A stretch of 64,000 nt of DNA from Archaeoglobus sp. UBA230 (GCA_002507545.1 DAVR01000029.1:62001-126000); one strand, 5' to 3'; numbered from the stretch's first letter, positions 54,137 through 62,749 are shown. A program made the numbers and translations. The notes: generated by a model from the sequence alone, not told the origin.

Positions 54137-55185
54137 ATGGGTGATGAACCAAAAAAAATCTGGCTAAAAATTGATGGAAAAGTAGTTGCCGATGGCAGGA
54201 TTGAAATCTACACATTCGGCAATTTATTGGTAAATTTACAAAAGATAATTAACATCATCTCTAGATACAGATGGATACGTCGTAAAAAGGATGAATTTAA
54301 GCTGTTTTTTAACGCAAATCTCTAAAGGAAGTGTACTTGCTGAATTTCAACCACAATATTACTATTCTTACGATATGGAAAAGGTCGCCCCCCTCAATAT
54401 CGTCATAGACGAATTTTCGGAGCTGGTCACAACCTTAATTAGAGATCCAGAAGAATTTAAGAGATCTATTGAAGAAAAAATCCCTCTACCCAACAGGCGG
54501 GTACAATTCCTTCAGAACTTGAAAAATATCTGGTCTAAAGAGAAATATCACGTCTATACTGCTGCTGACACGAAAGAACCGAAGAATTTTATTTATCTGG
54601 ACCCATCTCGTGAAGAATACATAGAGAGTCTCATAAAAGAGTACAAGGGCGAAGACCAAGTATCTCTTAGAGGCGTGATTATAAGGATTAAGGGGGATGA
54701 CTCAAGACATTTTGTGGTTGAGACCACTACTGGGGAAAAAGTCAAATGTTATTATCACCCAGACTTAGAGAGTCGTGTAAAGAAATTTTACAAAACACCT
54801 GTTTATAGTAGAAGGGTTTCTAAGGAAGGGAGCTAAAACTGCTGAGATAAAAAAGTTGTCTAAAATTGAACCATTTACTATGTACCTTACCGACAGAATT
54901 GGTAGATTTGAACTCAAAACTTCTGTAATATTCAATGTTTCTTATGATGCACAAGAAGGCCTGTGGTGTATCGGAAATGAAGAACTTGCGTTAGGAGGGT
55001 ACGGATCAAGTTATCAAGAAGCCCTACTGGATTTGGAGTCGAGTTTAGAATCGCTAATTATAGGATTTCTCAGTATCCCAGACGAGAAACTAAACGATAA
55101 ATCAAAAGGAATAAAGTCCAAATTATTGAAGTATCTTGATTTAGAGCAACTCAGAAATTCCTACGATTTAGTTCTAAAAACTTGA
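54137..55185 (+). pseudogene. HicB-like antitoxin/partner gene, split by two frame changes
   Basis: Three consecutive frames read as one ~345-residue protein: MGDEPKKIWLKIDGKVVADG to FKLFFNA; then (about 54,310) ISKGSVLAEFQPQYYYSYD through VVETTTGEKVKCYYHP; then (about 54,820) FLRKGAKTAEIKKLSKIEPF and onward to the stop at 55185. Both changes are +1. The C-terminal part (NVSYDAQEGLWCIGNEELAL, then GGYGSSYQEALLDLESSL) has the HicB look: a beta strand set, a G-x-G-x-S/T-xxEA turn and a helix. A HicA-like gene follows after 16 bases. Open pieces: 54134-54325, 54291-54836 and 54856-55185. If the pieces are separate genes, the last alone could serve as a short HicB. Confidence 0.5.
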
Positions 55186-55200
55186 TGTGAGGTCTCGAAA

Positions 55201-55545
55201 ATGTCTTTGAAAAAAGACAGAGTAATCAAAAGTCTGACAGGTAAGGGCTTCGTGGAAATAGTAGATAGAAAACGCGACCACAGGATTTTTTGCCTTAGAG
55301 ATCCTCAAGACCCTGACAAATACATTCCTCACATCCGAACGCAAGTAAGCATGGGTAGCAGAAAATACAAGGCTTTATCCGAAGATTTAGTCTCAAAAAT
55401 GAGGAAACAATTGCATTTCGATAGTAAAAAACAGTTTCTTGACTTTCTTAAGTGCGATTACACCCTCGAGGAGTATTATGCCTTACTGAAGGCCAAGGAT
55501 TTTGATCTAATTATCCCTCTTATCAAATTCAGAAGCTCTAATTAG
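55201..55545 (+). CDS. HicA-like toxin (extended, 114 aa)
   Basis: The N-terminal ~70 residues follow the HicA pattern: KKDRVIKSLTGKGFVEIVDRK, DHRIFCLRD in the position of the catalytic HxxY/F strand, then HIRTQVSMGSRKYKALSEDLVSKM. The HicA active-site His may correspond to the H of DHRIF, but the typical G-S-H-x-x-(Y/F) is not exact. A C-terminal extension (FLDFLKCDYTLEEYYALLKAK) is typical of longer archaeal versions. It is in operon order behind the HicB-like gene. Assignment is moderate. Confidence 0.55.
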   Translation: MSLKKDRVIKSLTGKGFVEIVDRKRDHRIFCLRDPQDPDKYIPHIRTQVSMGSRKYKALSEDLVSKMRKQLHFDSKKQFLDFLKCDYTLEEYYALLKAKDFDLIIPLIKFRSSN

Positions 55546-55690
55546 GTTCATGAACTTTCTAATAGTTATTTCATCTGGAACCAACTTCATTTTTCCCCAT
55601 GCTGCCATGTACTGCTCATAGATTTCAGAGGGGAGTTTTTCATCATAACTAACGTTAAAGTTTGTCAGTATTGTGCTGTTTTTTAATTGC
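55507..55690 (-). pseudogene. C-terminal remnant of an unidentified gene
   Basis: In the gap after the HicA-like gene the minus strand holds ~58 codons without a proper start (STILTNFNVSYDEKLPSEIY, then QYMAAWGKMKLVPDEITIRK, ending SEFDKRDN). It overlaps the end of the HicA-like gene tail to tail. Protein-like composition suggests a truncated gene at the island's right edge. The rest of the gap to 55806 shows nothing else. Confidence 0.35.
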
Positions 55691-55806
55691 TAAGATATTA
55701 AGCAATGGAAACTGCTTTTATGTGTTCAAGAAAAAAGAGAAGAACCTCGAGCTACCGAAATCCACAGAAAGGTGTGAATACCTCTGTTTGAATAGGCTTC
55801 TCTAAG

Positions 55807-56916
55807 CTATTTCATTAACTTCAAGCTCTCAGCAGGTCTGAAGACCTCAAGCCCAGTCTTGGCGTAGATTTCTTCCAGTGCTTCAAGTATTCTCTCGTAG
55901 CCAAGCATCTCGGCAATATCGAAAACGCCTGCAGGAGAGTTAGTTGCCAGCTTGTAAACCTCATTGACCGTCTCTCTGTCTGCAATCTCATCCTCCACTA
56001 TCCTAAACGCTTCATTAACGATTGCAGCAATGAGGGGAGTTAAGTCTGCTGGCTCAGCCTCTGATATGATTGCCTTTCCGTCAACCCACTTGTAAAACCC
56101 TTCTCCCGTCTTCTTCCCCAGCTTTCCCCACTCAATCATCTTTTTGATGATTGTTTCCGTCACCTTGAATCCAGCAAATTTTTCTCCATACACCTCTCTG
56201 TAGCTCATCAGAACGTCGTATACAACATCAAGACCTATTAGATCGAGAGTTTCGAAAAAGCCAAAGGGGGAGCCAAGATTTTTCATTGCTGCATCTATCT
56301 CCTCCGGACTGTAGTAGAGGAGGCAGTAGCCAACTCCCGCACCAGCGGCACCGAGAATGCGATTCAACACATGTCCTCTGCACTCTTTTTTGAGCATGAT
56401 CGGTGATTTTCCAATATACTTCGCTATCTCTACGGCTTTTGCAACAACATCCTCTGCCACCCTCTCCCCGCCAACCTCAACAAGCGGCATGAGTATCGGA
56501 GGGTTCGAGAAATGGAAAAGAGTTAGTCTTTCAGGCTTTCTTAGATGTATCGCCATCTCAGAGGGTTTAAAGCTTGAGGAGTTGGTTGCGAGAATCGTGT
56601 CTTCTCCAACAATCTCTTCAACCCTTTTTAGAAGCTCTATTTTGTCCTTAAGTCTTTCCTTTATGCATTCAACAACAAAGCTACAACCCTTAAGTTCTTC
56701 CAGATTCGTTGTATACTTTATCTTGGAGACCAAATCTTCTTTTCTCTTCAACCCGGCCTGCTCAAGCTCCTCTAAACACTCCCCTCTGTGTCTTTCCTTA
56801 GCTCTCTTCAACACATCTTCACTAACGTCAACAAGAACCACATCATAATCGGCATTGGCAAAAAGGGCGGCTATCGCAGCACCCATCGTTCCTGCCCCAA
56901 CAATACCCACTTTCAT
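55807..56916 (-). CDS. 3-Hydroxyacyl-CoA dehydrogenase
   Basis: About 369 residues. The N-terminal NAD site VGIVGAGTMGAAIAALFA is followed by VVECIKERLKDKIELL, ATNSSSFKPSEMA and LFHFSNPPILMPLVEV, where the catalytic His of the HFFNP motif is kept. The C-terminal domain has GFFETLDLIGLDVVYDVL and GKKTGEGFYKW. It oxidises 3-hydroxyacyl-CoA to 3-ketoacyl-CoA in beta-oxidation. Start chosen at the ATG at 56916 (MKVGIVGAG), 5 bases after GAGTGAG; an ATG at 56934 is possible. First core gene to the right of the island; apparently monocistronic. Confidence 0.92.
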   Translation of the reverse strand: MKVGIVGAGTMGAAIAALFANADYDVVLVDVSEDVLKRAKERHRGECLEELEQAGLKRKEDLVSKIKYTTNLEELKGCSFVVECIKERLKDKIELLKRVEEIVGEDTILATNSSSFKPSEMAIHLRKPERLTLFHFSNPPILMPLVEVGGERVAEDVVAKAVEIAKYIGKSPIMLKKECRGHVLNRILGAAGAGVGYCLLYYSPEEIDAAMKNLGSPFGFFETLDLIGLDVVYDVLMSYREVYGEKFAGFKVTETIIKKMIEWGKLGKKTGEGFYKWVDGKAIISEAEPADLTPLIAAIVNEAFRIVEDEIADRETVNEVYKLATNSPAGVFDIAEMLGYERILEALEEIYAKTGLEVFRPAESLKLMK

Positions 56917-57038
56917 ATTCTCACTCTCAAACATTTATTTATGATAGTTTCGGTTTTTGTGCCACATTGTTGTTACACCACTGCCATACTGGATCGTGTG
57001 GAAGTTTAAGTCGAGAAAATAAACGACTTTCTGGCCAT

Positions 57039-57452
57039 TTACAGTATAACTACCGATCCATCTCGACTGATAGCTATCCTCATTTTTCCAACAACCTTCC
57101 TACCACGAAGTTTGCCGCCACAGTTGTCAACCAAGTATTTTAGCAATACCGGTCCGCTCATTGATATTTTTATCCCCATCTCATCTCCTTTTTTGTAAAT
57201 AACTCCCGGCACATCGTAAATATCTGTCTCAGGATGAATTTCAACCACCGTTTCATACATAAGACTCTCCAAGAGCTTTATGGTGTTGTAAGCTCTCTCT
57301 ACGTTCCTCTTCGCCGACTTTTCGATTGCACATATGTTGCTCTTCGTGGTTCCCAAATCTCTTGCTATCTTTTCCAGAGTTTCACCCTTAAGTCTTCTCA
57401 CATACACTTCCAGTTGCCTTTCCGTCAGGAAAGTATCGTTAAACGATTTCAT
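57039..57452 (-). CDS. tfx: Tfx family DNA-binding transcriptional regulator
   Basis: 137 residues. The N-terminal helix-turn-helix starts FLTERQLEVYVRRLKGETLEKIARDLGTTKSNICAIEKSA, the typical Tfx arrangement. The C-terminal ~70 residues form a beta-rich domain (EIHPETDIYDVPGVIYK...) that may bind a ligand. Tfx of Methanothermobacter binds downstream of the molybdenum formylmethanofuran dehydrogenase promoter. Here the gene diverges from the molybdate/tungstate transporter, so it likely regulates uptake in response to metal. Confidence 0.88.
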   Translation of the reverse strand: MKSFNDTFLTERQLEVYVRRLKGETLEKIARDLGTTKSNICAIEKSAKRNVERAYNTIKLLESLMYETVVEIHPETDIYDVPGVIYKKGDEMGIKISMSGPVLLKYLVDNCGGKLRGRKVVGKMRIAISRDGSVVIL

Positions 57453-57492
57453 TTAACAAAAGCTTTAAGTTCAGTATTTAAGGGTAACGATA
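57436..57492 (+). promoter_or_regulatory. Divergent tfx/modA control region with TAACGAT-like repeats
   Basis: A perfect 11-base palindrome TCGTTAAACGA (57436-57446) overlaps the first codons of tfx, and a second TAACGAT occurs at 57485-57491, directly before the modA ATG at 57493. A TATA-like GCTTTAAG at about 57462-57469 fits a leaderless modA transcript. The paired half-sites are good candidates for Tfx autoregulation and modABC control. Confidence 0.4.
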
Positions 57493-58323
57493 ATGTCAAA
57501 ACGTATAATTCTACCAATCGGAATCATGCTGATCCTCGGAATTTTTATCGGCTGGTATGCGGCAGGGCTTTTCCATCCAACAGGTGAAGAAAGAATTGTT
57601 GTTTTTGCAGGAGCCGCAGCCACACCCGTTTACGAGGAGGCTGCAAAGCTGTTTGAAAAGAGGTATGGTATAAAAGTTGAGCTGATACTGAGCGGTTCGG
57701 GTAAAGTGCTGTCTGCGATGACAATAACAAAAAGAGGTGATCTGTTTATTCCCGGCTCACCAGAGTATATGCTTAAAGCCATGCGGCAAGGCGTGGTGGA
57801 TAACTCGACGGTCCAAAAACTCGCTTACTTGATGCCAGCAATAATAGTACAGAAGGGGAATCCGAAAAACATAACATCTCTGGAGGACTTGTCCAAGCCG
57901 GGGGTGAGGGTTGGAATTGGCGATCCTCAATCGGTTTGCGTGGGCTTGTACGCAAAGGAGATTCTGGAGAGATCCGATTTGTGGGAAAGGGTTAAACCGA
58001 ACATAGTGACCTACGCTCCAAGCTGTTCCGCAACAGCTTCACTCATACCAACGAAATCAGTAGATGCCATCGTTGGATGGCATGTTTTCCACTACTGGTA
58101 TCCGAACAAGTCAGAGATAGTGTGGATAAAGCCTGAAAGAATACACAAGATATCTTGCATAACGGGGACTGTTACAAATTTTACGCAAAATAGAGAAGGA
58201 GCCCTGATGTTTCTGGAGTTCTTGAAGTCAAAGGAAGTTAAGGAGATATGGAGAAAATACGGGTATTTCGCGACTTTTGAGGAGGCAAAAGTACATGCAC
58301 CAAACGCTACGACTGCGATTTGA
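57493..58323 (+). CDS. modA: Molybdate/tungstate-binding periplasmic (extracytoplasmic) protein
   Basis: 276 residues with an N-terminal membrane helix/signal (IILPIGIMLILGIFIGWYAAGLF). The ModA fold is seen in VVFAGAAATPVYEEAAKLFE, VELILSGSGKVLSAM, DLFIPGSPEYM and IIVQKGNPKNITSLEDL, with later VGIGDPQSVCVGLYAKEIL, which supplies oxyanion ligands. It probably binds molybdate or tungstate at the cell surface, supplying pterin enzymes such as AOR. Metal preference cannot be read. It opens the modABC operon. Confidence 0.88.
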   Translation: MSKRIILPIGIMLILGIFIGWYAAGLFHPTGEERIVVFAGAAATPVYEEAAKLFEKRYGIKVELILSGSGKVLSAMTITKRGDLFIPGSPEYMLKAMRQGVVDNSTVQKLAYLMPAIIVQKGNPKNITSLEDLSKPGVRVGIGDPQSVCVGLYAKEILERSDLWERVKPNIVTYAPSCSATASLIPTKSVDAIVGWHVFHYWYPNKSEIVWIKPERIHKISCITGTVTNFTQNREGALMFLEFLKSKEVKEIWRKYGYFATFEEAKVHAPNATTAI

Positions 58324-59101
58324 GAATTTTGTCTTCAGAGCAATTACTACGCTCAGCCTCTTTCTTCTGCTATTTTTTGCAACTTCAATTGTCCTCTCGA
58401 TATACATATTTACAGAGCCTCTTGCAATTGTATCCTCTTTACTCTCTCCCGAAATCCGGTTTGCCGTCTTTCTTTCTGTAACAACTTCAACAACTTCTAC
58501 GCTACTCGCATTGCTGGTCGGTTTGCCTGCTGCATACGCTCTGTCCCGACTAAACATTAAAGGGAAAAACATAATTGAATCAATCTTAAACATTCCAATC
58601 GCTTTACCACCAGTAGCCATCGGTGCTGCGCTCCTAATATTTTTCACAAACACACCATCTGGTATCTTCATAAATAGAATTCTGAACGTTGTGTATGAGG
58701 TTCCAGGAATAATCATTGCTCAGTTCAGTGTTGTTACACCTTACATCATCAGACTGACTAAACCTGTATTTGACAAAATTGATCCCAGATACGAAAAAAT
58801 TTCAAGGAGTTTTGGTTATTCTTCGTTGGAAACGTTCTTTAAGGTAACAATACCGCTTGCGAGAGTTGGTATTTTAAGTGCGACCACTCTGGCGTGGGCG
58901 AGAGCAATGGGGGAGTTTGGAGCGACTGTCACCTTGGCGGGAGCTACCAGATACAAAACGGAAACACTCCCGATCGCAGTATACCTCAACCTGGCTCAGG
59001 CAGATATCCACAAGGCCATGGCAACAATACTTGTACTGATTCTCGTGGCGCTTGTGGTATTCGTGGTTCTGCAAACAACAGGCGGTGGTGAAGAGTTATG
59101 A
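58295..59101 (+). CDS. modB: Molybdate/tungstate ABC transporter permease
   Basis: About 268 residues with ~6 membrane helices. It has the EAA-loop region RYEKISRSFGYSSLETFFKV then IPLARVGILSA, contacting the ATPase, and the ModB-typical AWARAMGEFGATVTLAG. I chose the ATG at 58295, preceded by GAGGAGG at 9 bases; a TTG at 58277 is also in frame. The start overlaps the end of modA by 29 bases, and the stop overlaps modC as ATGA, so all three are translationally coupled. Confidence 0.9.
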   Translation: MHQTLRLRFENFVFRAITTLSLFLLLFFATSIVLSIYIFTEPLAIVSSLLSPEIRFAVFLSVTTSTTSTLLALLVGLPAAYALSRLNIKGKNIIESILNIPIALPPVAIGAALLIFFTNTPSGIFINRILNVVYEVPGIIIAQFSVVTPYIIRLTKPVFDKIDPRYEKISRSFGYSSLETFFKVTIPLARVGILSATTLAWARAMGEFGATVTLAGATRYKTETLPIAVYLNLAQADIHKAMATILVLILVALVVFVVLQTTGGGEEL

Positions 59102-59718
59102 TTAAACTGCAAAACGTCACGGTTGTGCTGGGCGACTTTCTTCTGAAAGCGAATTTGGACGTGCAGAATGGGGAAGTTGTCGCGATCTTTGGACCAAATG
59201 GCTGCGGAAAGACGACGTTGCTTGAAACAATTGCCGGTTTTTACAAACCCACACATGGTCGCATAATAATAAATGGTAGAGACGTAACGAGAGAGCCTCC
59301 AGAAAACAGAAATGTTGGATACGTGCCTCAAGATTTGTTGCTCCTTCCTCACCTGACTGTAGTGGATAACATAAAATTTGCTACGAGGAACAGAATTTCT
59401 GAAAGTAGAATTGCAGAACTTACGCGGATGTTTTCTATAGATAAATTACTTAACAGATTCCCCAGAACGCTAAGCGGAGGAGAGAAACAAAGGGTGGCAA
59501 TTGTAAGAGCGATCGCCCGAAATCCCGATATTCTACTTCTCGACGAGCCTTTTTCATCAGTTGACCATAGCACAAAACTCGAACTTCAGGAAAAATTCAG
59601 GAAGATTTACCGCACGCTAAATATTCCGGTAATTCATGTAACTCACGACCTTGATGAGGCAGAATATCTTGCAGATCGTGTTATCTTCATGAAAGATGGT
59701 AAAATCATTGATGAATAG
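59098..59718 (+). CDS. modC: Molybdate/tungstate ABC transporter ATP-binding protein (short form)
   Basis: 206 residues: Walker A FGPNGCGKTTLLE, Q-loop YVPQDLLLLPHLTV, signature LSGGEKQRVAIVRAI, Walker B ILLLDEPFSSVD and H-loop VTHDLDEAE. It stops right after the nucleotide-binding domain and lacks the C-terminal TOBE/MOP regulatory domain found in ModC/WtpC of ~340 residues. The frame looks complete (FMKDGKIIDE end), so trans-inhibition by bound metal would be absent and Tfx control may substitute. The gap 59719-59828 contains a tandem TAATAGAGTTAT(C/T)C repeat and an ATCTTTAATCCCG repeat, perhaps terminator-related. Confidence 0.92.
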   Translation: MIKLQNVTVVLGDFLLKANLDVQNGEVVAIFGPNGCGKTTLLETIAGFYKPTHGRIIINGRDVTREPPENRNVGYVPQDLLLLPHLTVVDNIKFATRNRISESRIAELTRMFSIDKLLNRFPRTLSGGEKQRVAIVRAIARNPDILLLDEPFSSVDHSTKLELQEKFRKIYRTLNIPVIHVTHDLDEAEYLADRVIFMKDGKIIDE

Positions 59719-59723
59719 AGTTA

Positions 59724-59828
59724 TTCTTAATAGAGTTATCCTTAAACGAAATGTCAAAGTTGCATAACCAGCTTTATCGTGACTGCTTGAATCTTTAATC
59801 CCGATCTTTAATCCCGAATGGGAAAAAA
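59724..59828. repeat. Short tandem repeats in the modC / ADC convergent gap
   Basis: GAGTTATTCTTAATAGAGTTATCCTTAA (from about 59718) contains two GAGTTAT(T/C)CTTAA copies, and AATCTTTAATCCCGATCTTTAATCCCGAATGGG (from about 59789) contains two ATCTTTAATCCCG copies. Both lie between convergent genes, where transcription terminators are expected; T-rich stretches on both strands fit that. Confidence 0.5.
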
Positions 59829-60644
59829 TTAAAGTCTCCACTCCTTCACAACCTTATCAGGCCTCAGACCCATGTCATACTGCATGTATGCTCCCAGCAA
59901 AACGTCTTTGACTTCAATCTTGTGCACTGGATCGGAGAGAGAGGGAGAATCATAAAGAACGGTGGTCTCTCCACCCCATATTCTCTTCGTTCCGAGCTTC
60001 ACGTGATGGTATGTCACCCTCTCCTCGTCATCTTCGTGTAGCCTAATGTATCCATACCATTTGACGAGCTGAGCTAAACCGTCTCCTCCCTCAATCGGTG
60101 GAAGAAGCCTGATTGAGTATATTGGCGTAGCCTCCTGCAAGAATGCCTCAACCATAGCGTCAGGTATTCTCTGTTCGGGCTTGATGGTTATGGACAGAAG
60201 TCTCTTACCCGGTGGCCTTTCCAAATAACCCATCACGAGATCATTGTATTTCACGATCCCCATTTTGGCAAATTTCTTCGGAGCGCCCACGACCTCTCTT
60301 CCACCCGCCATTGCTGCATCGTTGTCTACGTAGATGTAGGGCAAGTAGTAGGCAAGCTCACCCTCAAAATCCACCTGAATCAACGTGAACATCTCATAGT
60401 ACGGGCCGAGAGTTGAGAATGGATAGTGGGCTATAAAGATTGCTGCGTTTGGAGGTTTAGCAGCTAACTCCATTCCTTCAGGCAGCAATCCCTCAACATC
60501 CTCAGTTGTTGTGAAAAAGGCCATGACACACTCGCAGTTAAGATATTCAGTTACAGCATCCCTTGCAACCATCCCTGCACCTAATGCACCATACAAGCTT
60601 GCATCTAAAGGGATAGAGAGACCCTCTCTGCTTCTTTTCAGCAT
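59829..60644 (-). CDS. Acetoacetate decarboxylase-family protein, copy 2
   Basis: 271 residues of the ADC fold. The central motif AGGREVVGAPKKFAKMG has the paired lysines (PKK) that supply the Schiff-base lysine in acetoacetate decarboxylase, followed by GYLERPPGKRLLSI. A later SIRLLPPIEGGD segment fits the family. Related ADC-like proteins act on other 2-oxo or beta-keto acids, so the substrate is open. It begins 10 bases after the sibling gene upstream and shares most blocks with it. Last gene of the SCP2/acyl-CoA dehydrogenase/ADC operon. Confidence 0.82.
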   Translation of the reverse strand: MLKRSREGLSIPLDASLYGALGAGMVARDAVTEYLNCECVMAFFTTTEDVEGLLPEGMELAAKPPNAAIFIAHYPFSTLGPYYEMFTLIQVDFEGELAYYLPYIYVDNDAAMAGGREVVGAPKKFAKMGIVKYNDLVMGYLERPPGKRLLSITIKPEQRIPDAMVEAFLQEATPIYSIRLLPPIEGGDGLAQLVKWYGYIRLHEDDEERVTYHHVKLGTKRIWGGETTVLYDSPSLSDPVHKIEVKDVLLGAYMQYDMGLRPDKVVKEWRL

Positions 60645-60654
60645 TGTTTCACCA

Positions 60655-61401
60655 TCAGTATTCTCTTAAAATGTCAACAAATCCGAGCTTCATGTCAAAC
60701 TGGAAGTACACGGCGGTCATGAGACTGTCAATTTCAACCTTGTGAACAGGATCAATTACCGACGGCGAGTCGTAAGTCACCGTTCCCGGTCCATTGAATA
60801 TCACTTTCTCTCCATTCGGATCAACGTGGAAATCAATCTCAGCATACCACTTGATAAGCTGCGTAACACCACCCTTTCCCTTTATTGGTGGAAGATGTCT
60901 TACAGAATACAGGTAGGTTGGTTTGGGAAGTACGAAGTCAATCAAGCCACCGGCAGCCCGCGTGTTCGGCTTCATGACGAAGGTTACAAGTCTCTTTCCG
61001 GTAGGTCTTTCAAGGTAGCCCATCACAACATCGTTCTCCTTTACCAGACCAATCGTAGCCAGTTTCTTTGGTGCTCCGGCAAGCTCTCTGCCAGCAGCAA
61101 GAGCAGAATCGTTCGTTACGTAAATGTATGGTATATAGTAACCCATATCTCCCTGCTCGTCCTCAACCTGAATCACGGTAATGTACTCATGATACTCCCC
61201 AACAGTGCTGAAGGAGTAATGGGATATCCATATCCCACCCTGAGCCGGTTCGCTGTAGGGCTTGAGACCTTCTGGTAGCAAATCGCTGATGTCATTCTTA
61301 ATTGTAAAAAACCCAGTTATGGCATCACAATTCCTATACTCAATCCCCCTATCCTCATCCACCTCATAAAGAGGCGAATCAAACGGAATTCCCCTCAACA
61401 T
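60655..61401 (-). CDS. Acetoacetate decarboxylase-family protein, copy 1
   Basis: 248 residues, close in size to classical ADC (~244). The PKK lysine pair is in AAGRELAGAPKKLATIG; GYLERPTGKRLVTFVMKPN and SVRHLPPIKGKGG follow, parallel to the downstream copy. The tandem pair has diverged, which fits two subunits or two substrate ranges. It lies 6 bases after the acyl-CoA dehydrogenase gene. In a beta-oxidation organism a role in handling beta-keto acids or their CoA esters is plausible, not shown. Confidence 0.83.
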   Translation of the reverse strand: MLRGIPFDSPLYEVDEDRGIEYRNCDAITGFFTIKNDISDLLPEGLKPYSEPAQGGIWISHYSFSTVGEYHEYITVIQVEDEQGDMGYYIPYIYVTNDSALAAGRELAGAPKKLATIGLVKENDVVMGYLERPTGKRLVTFVMKPNTRAAGGLIDFVLPKPTYLYSVRHLPPIKGKGGVTQLIKWYAEIDFHVDPNGEKVIFNGPGTVTYDSPSVIDPVHKVEIDSLMTAVYFQFDMKLGFVDILREY

Positions 61402-61407
61402 AACACA

Positions 61408-62724
61408 TCACCTCTCAAAATGATCCATCAACTTCGTTATATGTTCAACATCGTAATAATCTTTCTCGTAGTTCGAGATAACGTCATCTGCAGCCTCCAA
61501 ACTCAAAACTTCTACCGTTCCATCCTCAATTAGCATACATCTCGCATCTCTAAAAAGCTTCTCGATTATGAACTCCTTGCTCAAGCCATAAGCCCCAAAA
61601 ATCTGGACTGCTTCATGCGCAACTTCGAATGCAACTTTTTTAGCATATATCTGCGCTGCCCTTGCATGTCTTGGTGATGCATCTGTTGTTTTCTGTTCTA
61701 TAACCTTTCTGTGAGTATATTCAGTTGCTTTTCTAACATAATAACGAGCTGTCTCGATTTTCTCGAACATCTCGTAAAGTTTGAGCTTTATGTTCTTGTG
61801 CTTGACAATTGGCACACCACCCTGAACCCTCTGCCTCGCATAGTTCAAAGCCTCTTCAAAGCAAGCTCTTGCTAACCCAACTGCAAAGGCGCCCATTCCG
61901 CAGCTTGTTAAACATAGCAACTGGTCGGCAAACACACCGTAGAAGAATCCGGGAGCAACGATAGTGTAATGGTCGGGAATCCTTACATTGTCGAAGAATA
62001 GCTCTCCCTGAGGATCATCACGCATTCCAAGCATATCAACTGGCTTACCCTTCTTCACTCCATCGAGGTCAAGTGGGACAAGGCAGAAGGCTCCGTCAGC
62101 GAAGAATTTCGCATCCTTGATCTGAGCATGGAGTCCACAGTGTGTGGCAACTGGCGCGGAAGACACCCATGCAGATTTCTGTCCATTGATGACCCACTCA
62201 TCTCCATCTTTCTCTATGATGACGTTGCCTTTACCAAACTTTCTGAGTAGATCCGGTTCCTCTCTTAAAGCTATTAGGTAATCACTGCCATGTTCAGGTT
62301 CCGTAACTCCCCAACACCCGTGATACTTCCCTTTGTCGTCCTCAATCCAAGGTATGACTGCCTCCTCGTAAAGCTTCTCTGATCCAAATAGTGCTGCCGT
62401 TGCAAAGGGTATCTGGTCAACACCTATGGCTGTGGCAAGCCCAAGACTGCCCCAACCGAGTTCCTCGAATATCATGTAGCGCTGAAGAGGTGTCAAACCC
62501 AGTCCGCCCTTCTCTTCTGGTAGATTTATTTTGTGGTATCCAAGCTTTTTCATCTGCTTGAAAACCTTAAAGTAGGGCGAATCTGGCTTAATCCTGTCTT
62601 CAGGACTCATTCTGTCCAGCTCTACGGATGCGGGTCTCATCACCTCGGCAGCAAATCTATGAACCTCCTCTTTGAGCATCTTATCTTCTTCAGTAAGCTC
62701 ATCTAAATCAAGAAACTTTGGCAT
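61408..62724 (-). CDS. Acyl-CoA dehydrogenase
   Basis: 438 residues, full length. N-terminal helical domain with VMRPASVELDRMSPED, then KINLPEEKGGLGLTPLQ; the middle beta domain has GCWGVTEPEHGSDYL and VINGQKSAWVSSAPVATH; the C-terminal domain has ARQRVQGGVPIVKHKNIKLK, VQIFGAYGLSKEFIIEKLFR and DARCMLIEDGTVEVL. The end of the family motif reads EDGTVEVL where DGTTEIQ-like is usual, and the catalytic-Glu position varies in this family, so the exact base is uncertain. It is different from the partial enzyme at the left end. It follows the SCP2 gene by ~25 bases in one operon. Confidence 0.92.
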   Translation of the reverse strand: MPKFLDLDELTEEDKMLKEEVHRFAAEVMRPASVELDRMSPEDRIKPDSPYFKVFKQMKKLGYHKINLPEEKGGLGLTPLQRYMIFEELGWGSLGLATAIGVDQIPFATAALFGSEKLYEEAVIPWIEDDKGKYHGCWGVTEPEHGSDYLIALREEPDLLRKFGKGNVIIEKDGDEWVINGQKSAWVSSAPVATHCGLHAQIKDAKFFADGAFCLVPLDLDGVKKGKPVDMLGMRDDPQGELFFDNVRIPDHYTIVAPGFFYGVFADQLLCLTSCGMGAFAVGLARACFEEALNYARQRVQGGVPIVKHKNIKLKLYEMFEKIETARYYVRKATEYTHRKVIEQKTTDASPRHARAAQIYAKKVAFEVAHEAVQIFGAYGLSKEFIIEKLFRDARCMLIEDGTVEVLSLEAADDVISNYEKDYYDVEHITKLMDHFER

Positions 62725-62749
62725 GTTTTTCCCCTTTTAAAATAAAAAA

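Noticed and set aside
25040-55806. Insertion sequences or transposase genes as carriers of the cargo
   Set aside because: No DDE, serine or HUH transposase frame and no terminal inverted repeats around cargo genes could be recognised.
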